A DNA stretch of 64,000 nucleotides from Paraburkholderia sp. BL21I4N1 (GCF_002973525.1 NZ_PVEN01000006.1:186001-250000), one strand, 5' to 3'. Shown: positions 53,493-62,867, numbered from the stretch's first letter. Numbers and translations are program-made. The notes: generated by a model not told the origin, from the sequence alone.

Positions 53493-54656
53493 TTAAGCGG
53501 CGCCGATGTGGCGCATCAGGCGCGTCTTCACATCGGGCGGTGTGATGGTGGGACGCGGCAGGCCGTCGGGCGTGCCACGGCGAATCGCCAGACGCGCGAA
53601 GCGCGGGCCGTCGAGCGGTGCGCCATCGAACAGTTCGTCCAGCACGCCGACGTCGTCGCTTTCAACCGCCGACGCGTAACCGCAAGCGGCAGCCACGCCC
53701 GCGAACGAGACCTGCGACGACACCGTCGCCTGGCCGCCGGTGGAATCGTGCGCGCCGTTATCGAGCAGCACGTGGGTCAGATTGCCGGGACCGTACGCGC
53801 CGAGCGTCGCAAACGCGCCCATGCGCATCAGCGCCGCGCCGTCGCCGTCGAGTGCGACCACGTGCAGATCCGGACGCGACAGCGCGAGGCCCAACGCGAA
53901 CGGCGTCACGCAGCCCATCGAGCCGACCATGTAGAGCTGGTTCGCACGGTCGTCGATCGCGTAGAGTTCGCGCCCGCAAAAACCAGTCGATGCGAGCACA
54001 ACCGTCGAGTCCAGCGGCGTATGCGCGATCACCTTCTGCAACGCGTCGTGACGCGAAGCGAGTTCGTTCGCCGCGACGTTGCCGAATTGCGAACGCGCCT
54101 CCACCGGCACGCGACGCTCGCTCGCGCCGTTGTCCTTCAACTCGTACGGCGCCACGCTGCCCTTCTGCATGACGAGTGCGTACGGGCGGCCGGTTTCGTC
54201 CATATGCGCGATCGCGCGATCCAGCGCCGGGCCGATTGCCTCGGCCTCGGTCGGGAACGTCTCCCATGGAATCTCCATGGTTTCCAGCATCTGCGGCGTG
54301 ACCGGTCCCATCAGCGCATGCTGCGGCTCATCGGCCACACCCGGCTGACCACGCCACGTGACGATCAGCAACTGCGGCAGACGGAACGTCCACGTCAGCG
54401 AGGTCAACGGGCTCACGGCGTTGCCGAGCCCGGAGTTTTGCATCATCGTGATGCCACGCCGGCCTTTCCGCGCGCCGAGCGTGACGCCCGCGATCAACGC
54501 GACCGCGTCGCCCTCATTCGCCGCCGACACGTAGTGCAGCGATTCGTCCTGCAACACGTAGTTGATGAACGGCGTCAGATACGAACACGGCACCCCCGCA
54601 TACCAGTCGAAGCCGCGCGTGCGCGCCGCTTCGACGAACTGTGCTGCCTCGATCAT
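53493..54656 (-). CDS. ppd: Phosphonopyruvate decarboxylase
   Basis: This 387-aa thiamine diphosphate enzyme turns phosphonopyruvate into phosphonoacetaldehyde, the step that pulls PEP mutase forward. Evidence: Glu in ANEGDAVAL (about E48), TPP-binding GDGAALMRMG at 271 with N at 300 in LDNGAHDSTGG, and SGLGN. Its ATG overlaps the stop of the PEP-mutase gene (ATGA), so the two are coupled. It precedes the AEP transaminase gene. Confidence 0.95.
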   Translation of the reverse strand: MIEAAQFVEAARTRGFDWYAGVPCSYLTPFINYVLQDESLHYVSAANEGDAVALIAGVTLGARKGRRGITMMQNSGLGNAVSPLTSLTWTFRLPQLLIVTWRGQPGVADEPQHALMGPVTPQMLETMEIPWETFPTEAEAIGPALDRAIAHMDETGRPYALVMQKGSVAPYELKDNGASERRVPVEARSQFGNVAANELASRHDALQKVIAHTPLDSTVVLASTGFCGRELYAIDDRANQLYMVGSMGCVTPFALGLALSRPDLHVVALDGDGAALMRMGAFATLGAYGPGNLTHVLLDNGAHDSTGGQATVSSQVSFAGVAAACGYASAVESDDVGVLDELFDGAPLDGPRFARLAIRRGTPDGLPRPTITPPDVKTRLMRHIGAA

Positions 54657-56368
54657 TGCGCGGCTCCGCTCGCGGCGTCCGTGGCGGCAACGTTGGCCGC
54701 GAACGGCGCTTGCGCATGCGCGAAATCGCCGGCACGACGGAAGTCTTCCAGGTCGTTCACACCGCGCCAGTGGCCGTGCACGTATTGCACTTCGATCGAT
54801 TCACCCGCTTCGATCAGCGCGTTAAGCAGCGCGGGCATGTCGAGCGTGGCGAAATCCGCACGCGCCTGCAACTGGCTCAACACCGCCTGCAAACGCGGCT
54901 GACCCGCCTCGCGCACGTTCAGCAAACCGACCCAGCGACCGTGCGGCGTTTGCGATGCGATGGCCGACGACGCGTCCTGCCCGCTCGACACATGACGCAG
55001 CGTCACCTTGTTGCCGAACAGACCACGATCGTCGCCCGCCGAGCACCACGCGAAATCGCGCACGCTAGCGTTTTCCGCATCGGTCAGCGACGAATCGACC
55101 ACCACGCTGAAGGCCGCTTCGCTCTCCACCAGATCGCGCAGAATGTAGCTGCGGAACAGCAGATCGCCGTACGAGATCACCGTGTCGCCGCTCAGCTTGC
55201 CCGTGGCGCAGGCGAGCGAGGCGAGTTCGCCGGTTTGCGCGTGCTGCTCGTTGACCACCAGCTTGATGCCGGCGGTGTCGATCGCATCGGCGCGATAACC
55301 GCCCACCACCGTAATATCGTTGACGCCCTGCTTCTTGAACGCGTCGACGAGCCAGCGCAGCAGCGGCTTGCCGGCGATCGGCAGCATCACTTTCGGACGG
55401 TCTTCGGTGACGGCTTCGAGGCCCTTGCCGCGGCTCGCGGCGAGCACCACGGCGGAGCCGGCCGACGCGCTCGACAGATAGCGGTCTTCCGCTTCCGAAT
55501 ACTCGTCGGCGTCTTGCAGACGGAAGATTTCGTTGACGGCGGCAATGCTGTCTTCAACGTTGACGAGCGTTTCGCTCGAATGAATTTCCTTGGCGACCGC
55601 CTGCATCGCCGAGGTCGCCGCGCGAATCAGATGGTTCGCCCAGATCACCGTGCTGATGCCCGCTTCGCGGAACACTTCGGTCGGCGTGCTGTAGTACTTG
55701 GTCGGCACGATCACGAGCGGACCGCGGCCGGCCCATTCGCGCGCGAATTCGAGGATTTCGTCGGGACGCGACAGCTTGCTGTGAATCAGGATCGCGTCCG
55801 CGCCGGCTTGCCGGTACGCTTCCGCGCGGCGCAGCGCTTCGTCCATGCCCCAGCCGGCGATCAGCGCTTCGACGCGCGCCACGATCGAAAAGTTTTCGTC
55901 CGACTGCGAGTCTTTGCCGGCCTTGATCTTGCCGCAGAACTCGTCCATGTCGGCGAGCGGCTGCGCTTCGCCGTTAATGAAGCTGTTGGTCTTCGGGAAC
56001 TGCTTGTCTTCGATACATACGCCGGCAATGCCGCGTTGTTCGAGCTTGCGCACGAGACGGCGTACGTTGTTGAAGTTGCCGTAGCCGGTATCGCCGTCCA
56101 GCAGGATCGGCAGGTCGCTGGCGTCGGCCATGAATTCGAGGTTGTCGACCACCTGGGTCCAGCTCGCTTCGTTGTTGTCGCGCACGCCGAATTGCGCGGA
56201 GATCGCGAGGCCCGAGCCCCAGATCGCCTTGAAGCCGGCTTCGCGAACGATGCGCGCGGAGAGGCCGTTATGTGCCTCCATCATGAATTCGAGTTCGTTG
56301 CTGACAAGCATCTGGCGCAGGCGCGCGCTACGGGACGTGGGGACGAAAGCGGGTTCGCGGGCGTTCAT
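54653..56368 (-). CDS. aepX: PEP mutase fused to a nucleotidyltransferase domain
   Basis: This is a 571-aa bifunctional protein. Residues 1-300 are PEP mutase (isocitrate-lyase superfamily), with DGDTGYGN (91-98) and the active-site motif EDKQFPKTNS (about 120-129), which makes phosphonopyruvate from PEP. Residues about 305-555 are a nucleotidyltransferase like phosphocholine or AEP cytidylyltransferases (VVLAASRGKGL..., PKVMLPIAGKPLLRW). ATG 56368 has aggag SD. The fusion suggests that AEP is activated as a CMP derivative for transfer to a surface polymer. No transferase is adjacent. Confidence 0.93.
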   Translation of the reverse strand: MNAREPAFVPTSRSARLRQMLVSNELEFMMEAHNGLSARIVREAGFKAIWGSGLAISAQFGVRDNNEASWTQVVDNLEFMADASDLPILLDGDTGYGNFNNVRRLVRKLEQRGIAGVCIEDKQFPKTNSFINGEAQPLADMDEFCGKIKAGKDSQSDENFSIVARVEALIAGWGMDEALRRAEAYRQAGADAILIHSKLSRPDEILEFAREWAGRGPLVIVPTKYYSTPTEVFREAGISTVIWANHLIRAATSAMQAVAKEIHSSETLVNVEDSIAAVNEIFRLQDADEYSEAEDRYLSSASAGSAVVLAASRGKGLEAVTEDRPKVMLPIAGKPLLRWLVDAFKKQGVNDITVVGGYRADAIDTAGIKLVVNEQHAQTGELASLACATGKLSGDTVISYGDLLFRSYILRDLVESEAAFSVVVDSSLTDAENASVRDFAWCSAGDDRGLFGNKVTLRHVSSGQDASSAIASQTPHGRWVGLLNVREAGQPRLQAVLSQLQARADFATLDMPALLNALIEAGESIEVQYVHGHWRGVNDLEDFRRAGDFAHAQAPFAANVAATDAASGAAQ

Positions 56369-57003
56369 GTTCTTTACTCCTGATGGCGGGCTTATTGGTG
56401 CTCTTTTTTGCCCGGCTGGCGACTGGAAAATGGCGACTATAGCGGAATTTTTATTAATTCGTCTTTTTGACGCCGATAGCGCGCATTTCTTGCGATTAAG
56501 TGGAAAATTGTGTCGTTTTTTGCATTTCCGAGTCGCGTCGGCGCACTTGCGATTTATTGGCATAATGTGCGATTTTGACGCAAACGCCGCCAGTCAGGCG
56601 AGGCATGGGCGCGCGGAGTGCGCTGCCGGTTTTTTGCAGACAAGCGGGCGCGACTCAATCCGCCTTATTGAATAAACCATTTGTTTTTACGGGTTTTCAT
56701 TTTTCAGCCGCTTTAATTGCGTGATATCGGCGGTATTAGCGGCAATGCGCGCCCTACAGAAAAACTCAACAAGCCGATATAAATCAAAAATAATTGACGC
56801 ACCCCGGCGTATAAAAACATCGCCGCTTCCGGCTCGATGCGTGTTTGGTAAGACAAATGAAATCGCAACACAGCGGGTTTCCCCTCCCCTGCGATTCCGA
56901 TCCCGACAAGCCGTAAACACAGTCAGCGACAAGCGACTCGCTGAATGCCCATCAGCGAACCCAAACCTGACCGACCACCTTGCGAAAGCAACAAGCCATT
57001 GCT
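56369..57003. other. AT-rich divergent region with repeated TGCGATT elements
   Basis: This 635-bp region separates the phosphonate biosynthesis operon (leftward) from the chemoreceptor gene (rightward) and is clearly less GC-rich than the genes beside it. TTGCGATT occurs at 56491 and 56548 and GTGCGATT at 56568; the last two are 20 bp apart, close to two helical turns. I see no gene here. It probably holds both promoters and a regulatory site for the phosphonate operon. Confidence 0.45.
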
Positions 57004-58545
57004 ATGACTCTGAACAAAAAACTGGCCTCAATGATCGCCGTTCTCTGGATCGGTCTGATTCTGATCGGCGGCTTCGGCGCATGGCAAAACCGTGCCTCGA
57101 TGATTTCGGATCGCCGCGAACAACTCACCTCGCTGATCGACCAGGCCAATCACATCGTGACGCGTTACTACACGATGGCGCAGCAACACACGATCACTGA
57201 AGACGAAGCCAAAAAACAGGCGCTCGACAGCCTCGGCGCGATGCGCTACGGCAAGGACGGCTACATCTCCGTCAACGATTCGCAGCCGGTCATGCTGATG
57301 CATCCGATCAAGAAAGAGCTGAACGGCAAGAACATGGCGCAGTTCACCGATCCGGCTGGCAATCATCTATTCGTCGATATCGTCAACGCGGGCAATCATG
57401 AAGGCGGCGGCTTCGTCGATTATTTGTGGTCCAAGCCCGGCAGCGACAAACCGGTGGCGAAGACCAGCTTCTCGCGGCACTTCACGCCGTGGGACTGGTA
57501 CATCGTCACCGGCATGTATATGGACGACGTGCAAAGCGCGTTCTACGCGAATCTGCTGCGCTGGCTCGTGATTACCGTAACGCTCGGCGCGATCGCCACG
57601 GCCGTCATGCTGCTGGTATTGCGCAGCATTCGCCGCACGCTCGGCGGTGATCTCGAAGTGGCGGTCGAACACGCGCAACTGATGGCGCGCGGCAATCTCG
57701 CGACTCGCGTGCCGGTCGATTCGGACCAGCCCGGCAGCCTGCTGCATGCGTTGCAGACCATGCAGGCCGGGCTCGTCGATACGGTGTCGCGCGTGCGACT
57801 CGGTACCGACAACATCAATATCGGCGCGACCGAAATCGCCGCCGGCAACACGGATCTGTCGCAGCGCACCGAGGAACAGGCGGCGGCGCTCGTGCAAACG
57901 GCGTCGAGCATGGACCAGATGACGGTCAACGTGAAGCAGAACGCGGACAGCGCATTGCAGGCCGCGCAACTCGCCGGTCAAGCCGCCGACGTCGCGACGC
58001 GCGGCAGCCGCGTGGTCGACGACGTGGTCCGTACGATGGGCGAGATCACCACCAGCTCGCGGCAGATCGGCGACATCATTGGGGTGATCGACGGCATCGC
58101 GTTTCAGACCAATATTCTGGCGTTGAATGCGGCCGTGGAGGCGGCACGTGCCGGCGAACAGGGACGTGGTTTCGCGGTGGTCGCGGCCGAGGTGCGCAGC
58201 CTCGCGCAACGCTCGGCGACGGCGGCAAAGGAGATCAAGGCGTTGATCGAGACGTCGACGGGCACGGTGGAAGCCGGTGCGTCGCTGGTCGCGAATGCGG
58301 GCTCGACGATGGGAGAGATCGTGCAATCGGTGCGCCGCGTGAACGAGATTCTCGAAGAGATCAGCAATGCGTCGCGTGAACAGAGCGCGGGCATCGAGCA
58401 GGTGAATCGCGCGGTCGGCGAGATGGATCAGGTGACGCAACAGAACGCGGCACTGGTCGAGGAAGCGGCGGCGGCGGCGCATTCGTTGAAGGATCAGGTG
58501 GGGGTGCTGCGCGAGGCGATTTCGAGTTTCGCATTGCCGGCTTGA
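57004..58545 (+). CDS. Methyl-accepting chemotaxis protein with single Cache sensor
   Basis: This is a 513-aa chemoreceptor with a membrane helix (about 9-26), a periplasmic single-Cache domain (about 35-180, with YGKDGYISVNDSQPVMLMHP), a second helix (about 184-206), HAMP, and the signalling domain (IAFQTNILALNAAVEAARAG at the tip). No C-terminal methylation-enzyme tether pentapeptide is seen. ATG 57004 is chosen over an upstream TTG. The ligand is unknown; single-Cache receptors often sense organic acids. No che genes adjoin it. Confidence 0.94.
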   Translation: MTLNKKLASMIAVLWIGLILIGGFGAWQNRASMISDRREQLTSLIDQANHIVTRYYTMAQQHTITEDEAKKQALDSLGAMRYGKDGYISVNDSQPVMLMHPIKKELNGKNMAQFTDPAGNHLFVDIVNAGNHEGGGFVDYLWSKPGSDKPVAKTSFSRHFTPWDWYIVTGMYMDDVQSAFYANLLRWLVITVTLGAIATAVMLLVLRSIRRTLGGDLEVAVEHAQLMARGNLATRVPVDSDQPGSLLHALQTMQAGLVDTVSRVRLGTDNINIGATEIAAGNTDLSQRTEEQAAALVQTASSMDQMTVNVKQNADSALQAAQLAGQAADVATRGSRVVDDVVRTMGEITTSSRQIGDIIGVIDGIAFQTNILALNAAVEAARAGEQGRGFAVVAAEVRSLAQRSATAAKEIKALIETSTGTVEAGASLVANAGSTMGEIVQSVRRVNEILEEISNASREQSAGIEQVNRAVGEMDQVTQQNAALVEEAAAAAHSLKDQVGVLREAISSFALPA

Positions 58546-58636
58546 TGCGGCGTTCAGGGCTCGCCGCAGGCTAAATGAGCGGTCCGGCGGAACGGAAAGA
58601 ACCTCGGTAAAACAGTTGCAAAAACAACTGCAAAAA

Positions 58637-58670
58637 AAGAAGGCGCTCTACAGGCGGAGAGCGCCTCTTT
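58637..58670 (+). terminator. Terminator after the chemoreceptor gene
   Basis: The stem aggcgctct / agagcgcct with an 8-nt loop is followed by ctttaa and preceded by an A-run, so it may work in both directions. Confidence 0.7.
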
Positions 58671-58712
58671 AACACGCCGCGTCGGAGTCGACGCATCAAT
58701 CGAACGAAGCAG

Positions 58713-58746
58713 CCGCGCGGATTTTTCAAGTCCGCGCGGTTTTTTT
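58713..58746 (+). terminator. Second hairpin terminator with a T7 run
   Basis: The 9-bp stem ccgcgcgga / tccgcgcgg with a 9-nt loop is followed by seven T bases, a strong Rho-independent terminator. Confidence 0.85.
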
Positions 58747-58819
58747 ATGCCCGCGCGCGTCTTGCATCTCGTGCCCTGCCGATTCAGCAAACGCTTAGCC
58801 CACCTCAAGCCGCAATCAA

Positions 58820-58856
58820 CTTAAGCCGAATTTGGCATAGCGGAATTCGGCTTAAG
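58820..58856. promoter_or_regulatory. 13-bp inverted repeat upstream of the TRIC-type channel gene
   Basis: Arms cttaagccgaatt and aattcggcttaag are perfectly complementary around an 11-bp spacer (tggcatagcgg). The site lies about 115 bp before the next start codon. It could be an operator or an RNA hairpin; the lack of a T-run argues against a terminator. Confidence 0.45.
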
Positions 58857-58969
58857 CGATTTTCATCTTGACGGTCCGCTTACGATAATGGCCGCTTTCA
58901 ACGCGCGCCAGGCCGCGACTCCTGCTAACGGAGCCGCCCTCGCGCCCCGCTCCGTCGAGACTCGCCGTC

Positions 58970-59593
58970 ATGCTGCTCCACCTCCTCTACCTCATTGCGA
59001 TCGTCGCCGAAGCCATGTCCGGCGCGCTGATGGGCATGCGCCGCGGCATGGACCGCTTCGGCCTGTGCCTCGTCGGCACCGTCACCGCGCTCGGCGGCGG
59101 CACGGTGCGCGACGTCCTGCTCGGCCACTATCCGCTTGCATGGATCTCGCATCCAGATTACGTTCTTATTACAATCGGGGCAGCGTCGGTGGCGGCGGCC
59201 TGCGCGAAGTGGCTGCGCAACTGGCAGTGGCTGTTCGTCACCGTCGACGCCATCGGCCTGATCGCCTTCACCGTGATCGGCTGCGACGTGGCCGCCACGC
59301 TGGACGTCAGCCCCGCGATCGTGGTGCTGGCCGGCGCGATCACCGGCGTGTGCGGGGGCATGTTGCGCGACCTGCTGTGCAACCAGATTCCGCTGGTGTT
59401 GCGTCAGGAGTTGTACGCCAGCATCGCGCTCGGCGCCGGCACGTTGTACGTGGCGTTGCAAAGTTGCGGCATGGAGCCGGGACCGGCCTCCGTCGCGGTG
59501 CTGTTGGGCGGCTTCGCGGTGCGCATGCTGGCCGTGCGGTTCCGCTGGCAACTGAAGGTGTTCACCGCCGCCGATTCGGGCGGCGCAAGTTAA
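58970..59593 (+). CDS. TRIC/UPF0126-family cation channel
   Basis: This 207-aa integral membrane protein has seven predicted helices and the two TRIC hallmark motifs GGGTVRDVLLG (about 42-52) and GGMLRDLLC (about 124-132), related by internal duplication. Prokaryotic TRIC proteins (YadS-like) are trimeric potassium-type channels. ATG 58970. The PBP gene begins 25 bp after its stop and may be co-transcribed. Confidence 0.9.
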   Translation: MLLHLLYLIAIVAEAMSGALMGMRRGMDRFGLCLVGTVTALGGGTVRDVLLGHYPLAWISHPDYVLITIGAASVAAACAKWLRNWQWLFVTVDAIGLIAFTVIGCDVAATLDVSPAIVVLAGAITGVCGGMLRDLLCNQIPLVLRQELYASIALGAGTLYVALQSCGMEPGPASVAVLLGGFAVRMLAVRFRWQLKVFTAADSGGAS

Positions 59594-59618
59594 TCGAGCT
59601 GTACGTTATCCGCACCCC

Positions 59619-61352
59619 ATGACCCAGAAGAAGAAGTCGCAGTCGCACGATCCCTACGCGCCGGTCGCGAAGAACCAACTGCTGGCCGCGCGCCTGCCGA
59701 TGTGGCGCTCGAAGCTCGTCGTCGTGCTGATGTTCGCCGCGTTCGCGTCGCTGGCGGCCCGCGCGTTCTGGATTCAGGTGGTGAACCAGGATTTCTACGT
59801 CGATCAGGGGCAAAAACGCTATCAGCGCACCCTCGAACTCGACGCGACCCGCGGACGCATCGTCGATCGCAACGGCTCGATGCTCGCCGTCAGTCTCGCG
59901 ACCTACGAAATCTGGGCCTCGCCCAAGCTGATCGACGAATCGGCGTTCGCGCCGCTGTCGAAACTGCTCGATCTACCGCCGGAGGAATTGCGCCGGCGTC
60001 TGGGCGGCGACAAGACCTTCGTGCTGCTCAAGCGTCAGGTGGATGCCGATACCGCCGGGCATCTGTCCAAGCTGGGCCTCGCCGGCATCACGCAGATCGC
60101 GGATTCGAAGCGCTTCTACCCCGAAGGCGAATCCGCGGCGCACGTGGTCGGCTTCACCGATATCGAGGACAACGGCCAGGAAGGCGTCGAGCTGGCCGCC
60201 AACGAGCAACTGCTCGGCGTGCCCGGCCAGCGCGAAGTAATCCGCGACCGGCTGGGCCGCGTCGTGTCCGAGACCCGGCCGCTGGTGCCGGCGCAAAACG
60301 GCGACACCATCCACCTGACGATCGACCGGCGCATTCAGCAACTCGCCTATGCGCAGTTGAAGGACGCCATCGCCAGAAATCACGCCGAGGCGGGCAGCGT
60401 GGTGGTGCTCGACGCGCGCAACGGCGAGATCCTCGCGCTGGCCAACTATCCGAGCTTCGATCCGAACGACCGCGCGCGTCTGACCGGGCGGCAACTGCGC
60501 AATCGCGCGGTGGTCGATACTTTCGAGCCGGGCTCGACGATCAAGCCGGTGGTCGTCGCGTTGTCGATCGACGAAGGCAAGGTGCGGCCGCAAAGCATCA
60601 TCGACACCGCGCCCGGCTGGTACAAGATCGGGCCGGCCGTGATTCACGACACGTCGAACCACGGCGCGATGACGGTCGCGGAGGCGGTGCAGAAATCGAG
60701 CAATATCGCGCTCGCCAAACTCGCGCTGAATCTGCCGGCCGAAACGATCTGGAGCAAGTATCAGGAATACGGACTCGGTTTGCGGCCCGAACTCACGTTC
60801 CCCGGCGTGGCATCGGGCAAGGTGCGTCCGTACAAACGCTGGCGTCCGATCGAACAGGCGACCATGGCGTATGGCTATGGGCTGTCCACGTCGCTGCTGC
60901 AACTCGCTCAGGTCTACACCGCTTACGCCGGCGACGGCACGATGCATCGCGTCAGTCTGGTGCACGACAGCGCGAACGGGGCGGCGCAATCCGCCGACAA
61001 GGGCCACGCGGTCACCACGCCGGCTACCGCGCGTGCGATCCGTTCGATGCTGGAAATGGCCACCGGAATCGGCGGCACAGGCCGCGCGGCGACGGTGGCC
61101 GGTTACCGGATCGGCGGCAAGACCGGCACGGCGCGCAAACAGATCGGCGCGACCTACGCGAAAAACCGCTACCGCGCGCTGTTCGTCGGCATGGCGCCGA
61201 TGAGCGACCCGCGCCTGGTCGTGGCCGTGATGATCGACGATCCGGCCGGCAAATCGTTTTATGGCGGGACGGTGGCCGGTCCGGTGTTCAGCGGCGTGAC
61301 CGGCGGCGCACTGCAGTTGCTGGGCGTGCCGCCGGATGCGCCGGAGACTTGA
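59619..61352 (+). CDS. FtsI-like class B penicillin-binding protein (transpeptidase)
   Basis: This is a 577-aa septal-type peptidoglycan transpeptidase with one N-terminal membrane helix (about 32-50), a pedestal domain (TRGRIVDRNGSMLA) and the penicillin-binding motifs S306-T-I-K309, S360-S-N362 and K501-T-G. The length fits FtsI/PBP3. No dcw genes flank it, so it is probably a second FtsI paralogue outside the division cluster. Confidence 0.94.
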   Translation: MTQKKKSQSHDPYAPVAKNQLLAARLPMWRSKLVVVLMFAAFASLAARAFWIQVVNQDFYVDQGQKRYQRTLELDATRGRIVDRNGSMLAVSLATYEIWASPKLIDESAFAPLSKLLDLPPEELRRRLGGDKTFVLLKRQVDADTAGHLSKLGLAGITQIADSKRFYPEGESAAHVVGFTDIEDNGQEGVELAANEQLLGVPGQREVIRDRLGRVVSETRPLVPAQNGDTIHLTIDRRIQQLAYAQLKDAIARNHAEAGSVVVLDARNGEILALANYPSFDPNDRARLTGRQLRNRAVVDTFEPGSTIKPVVVALSIDEGKVRPQSIIDTAPGWYKIGPAVIHDTSNHGAMTVAEAVQKSSNIALAKLALNLPAETIWSKYQEYGLGLRPELTFPGVASGKVRPYKRWRPIEQATMAYGYGLSTSLLQLAQVYTAYAGDGTMHRVSLVHDSANGAAQSADKGHAVTTPATARAIRSMLEMATGIGGTGRAATVAGYRIGGKTGTARKQIGATYAKNRYRALFVGMAPMSDPRLVVAVMIDDPAGKSFYGGTVAGPVFSGVTGGALQLLGVPPDAPET

Positions 61353-61397
61353 GGGGCTTCGAGTGTTGACTTGGGCTCGGGCTCGGGCTCGCGTTGC

Positions 61398-62528
61398 TCA
61401 ATCGCCCGCTTTTGCCAACGCCTCGATACGATTGCGGCCGTTGCGTTTGGCCTGATACATCGCGCGATCGGCTTCTTCCAACATCGCACGGCCGTACGTG
61501 ATCGCTTCGGCCGGCGCACCGCTAATCGTGCGCGCCGCCACGCCGATCGACACGGTCAGCGCAATGCGGTCGCCGCGATCGTCCTGCAACGCGAGCCGTT
61601 CGACCGCGAGCCGCACACGCTCGGCGACGGTGAGTGCGTCGGCCCGATCGCCTTGCAGCAGCGCGGCGAATTCTTCGCCGCCATACCGCGCGACGGTGTC
61701 GCCCAGCCGCACCTGCTGACGCACGCAGGCCGCCACCGCGGCTAACGCGCGGTCGCCGGTCTGGTGGCCGTAGGTGTCGTTGATCCGCTTGAAACTGTCG
61801 ATGTCGATGAACAGACACGCCACCGGCACGCTATACCGGGCCGCGCGCATGATCTCTTCGCGCAACCGTTCGTCGAAATAGCGGCGATTGGCAAGACCTG
61901 TCAGCGAATCGGTCATGCCGAGCTGCTTGAGCCGCTCGCGATGCGCGACATTGTCGAGACTCGCGGTCACGATGCTCGCGAAGCGCTCGAGAATATCGGT
62001 GGCCATGCCCTCGCCGAAACGCTCCGGGTCGTCGCTGCCGAGACACAGATAGCCGCTGACGGTGTCGCCCGCGGCGAGCGGCAGCAGAATCGCGCTGGCG
62101 GGTATGGTGCTGTCGTGCGTATGGCTGTCGTGCGTACGAACCTCGCCGAAGAATGCGCGGCACACGGCGTCATCCCGTTGCGCGGGTCTACCCAGCCAGG
62201 GCCGGCCTTCGTCGCACAGACCTTGCGCGGCGAGCCCGCCTTCGCGCGAAGTCTTCAAACCGGGTAGACCGAGTGCGCGCATAGCGCCCGGCTCTAGTAA
62301 TTCGAGCAGCATCGGCGCACGGTCGTCGAGCCACAGCGTCACGCTGGCCAGCGAGAATTCCCGCGGCAGATGGCTGAACAAGGTGTCGAGAAAAGACGCG
62401 AAATCCTGCGCGCCGATCAAACGCAATTCGACATTCTGGAAACGACGCAGCGTGCGCTCGTTGTGCTGGACAGTATCGACGAGCGAGCGAAGGCGGTCGG
62501 AGAGCGGCGTTTGAGCGGAATTCGTCAC
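61398..62528 (-). CDS. DUF484-like plus GGDEF diguanylate cyclase, cytoplasmic
   Basis: This is a protein of about 376 aa without membrane segments. The N-terminal part is a DUF484/GAF-like domain (ERTLRRFQNVELRLIGAQDF), and a C-terminal GGDEF domain has GGEEF (ARYGGEEF) with an intact RxxD inhibitory site (RLGD), so it should make cyclic di-GMP and be product-inhibited. The start is uncertain: GTG 62528 is chosen, a TTG lies further upstream at 62576, and neither has a good SD. Confidence 0.88.
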   Translation of the reverse strand: MTNSAQTPLSDRLRSLVDTVQHNERTLRRFQNVELRLIGAQDFASFLDTLFSHLPREFSLASVTLWLDDRAPMLLELLEPGAMRALGLPGLKTSREGGLAAQGLCDEGRPWLGRPAQRDDAVCRAFFGEVRTHDSHTHDSTIPASAILLPLAAGDTVSGYLCLGSDDPERFGEGMATDILERFASIVTASLDNVAHRERLKQLGMTDSLTGLANRRYFDERLREEIMRAARYSVPVACLFIDIDSFKRINDTYGHQTGDRALAAVAACVRQQVRLGDTVARYGGEEFAALLQGDRADALTVAERVRLAVERLALQDDRGDRIALTVSIGVAARTISGAPAEAITYGRAMLEEADRAMYQAKRNGRNRIEALAKAGD

Positions 62529-62867
62529 GTTATCAATAAGGCGCGCCCGAAGGCCAAGCGGGGACCACGGCCCCAACCGCTTTAATAACGGCCGAATTCA
62601 CGAGGTCTTGAGGGTGGGAATCGAGACGTACCGCGGTTGCGTGAGTTTCTACGTGCGTTTTCGCGCAGGTTCGCGCGCGGTTTCCCGAAGCTCCACATCG
62701 ACTCGCCCGCGCTTTTCCACGCTCTTAAGTCTGGCTTAATTCTTTGCTGTAACTATGACTGCACAACATCCCCTGTTGAGCCGCCAGAACATCGGCGGCG
62801 CTTTTTCTCCGGGGTGTCGGGGACGCGCCGAAAGGCAGGCAGCAGGCCTGCGAAGAAGGAGTCAAAC
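62529..62867. other. Promoter region with a possible attenuator-like hairpin
   Basis: This 339-bp region lies between the divergent GGDEF and DUF2866-like genes. Near 62740-62752 is tgctgtaactatg, a possible extended -10. A hairpin gccgcc-n8-ggcggc at 62780-62799 followed by gcttttt sits about 70 bp before the DUF2866-like start, where it could act as an attenuator. This is inference only. Confidence 0.35.

Larger units (their letters stand above)
58546..58969. other. Intergenic region with two terminators and an inverted repeat
   Basis: This 424-bp region follows the chemoreceptor gene. It holds two hairpin terminators (58637-58670 and 58713-58746) and a perfect 13-bp inverted repeat with an 11-bp centre (58820-58856) before the TRIC-channel gene. 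No gene is seen. Confidence 0.6.

Noticed and set aside
58637..58746. Two terminators in a row as sign of a hidden small RNA
   Set aside because: No promoter-like sequence lies between them; simple double termination of the chemoreceptor transcript is enough.
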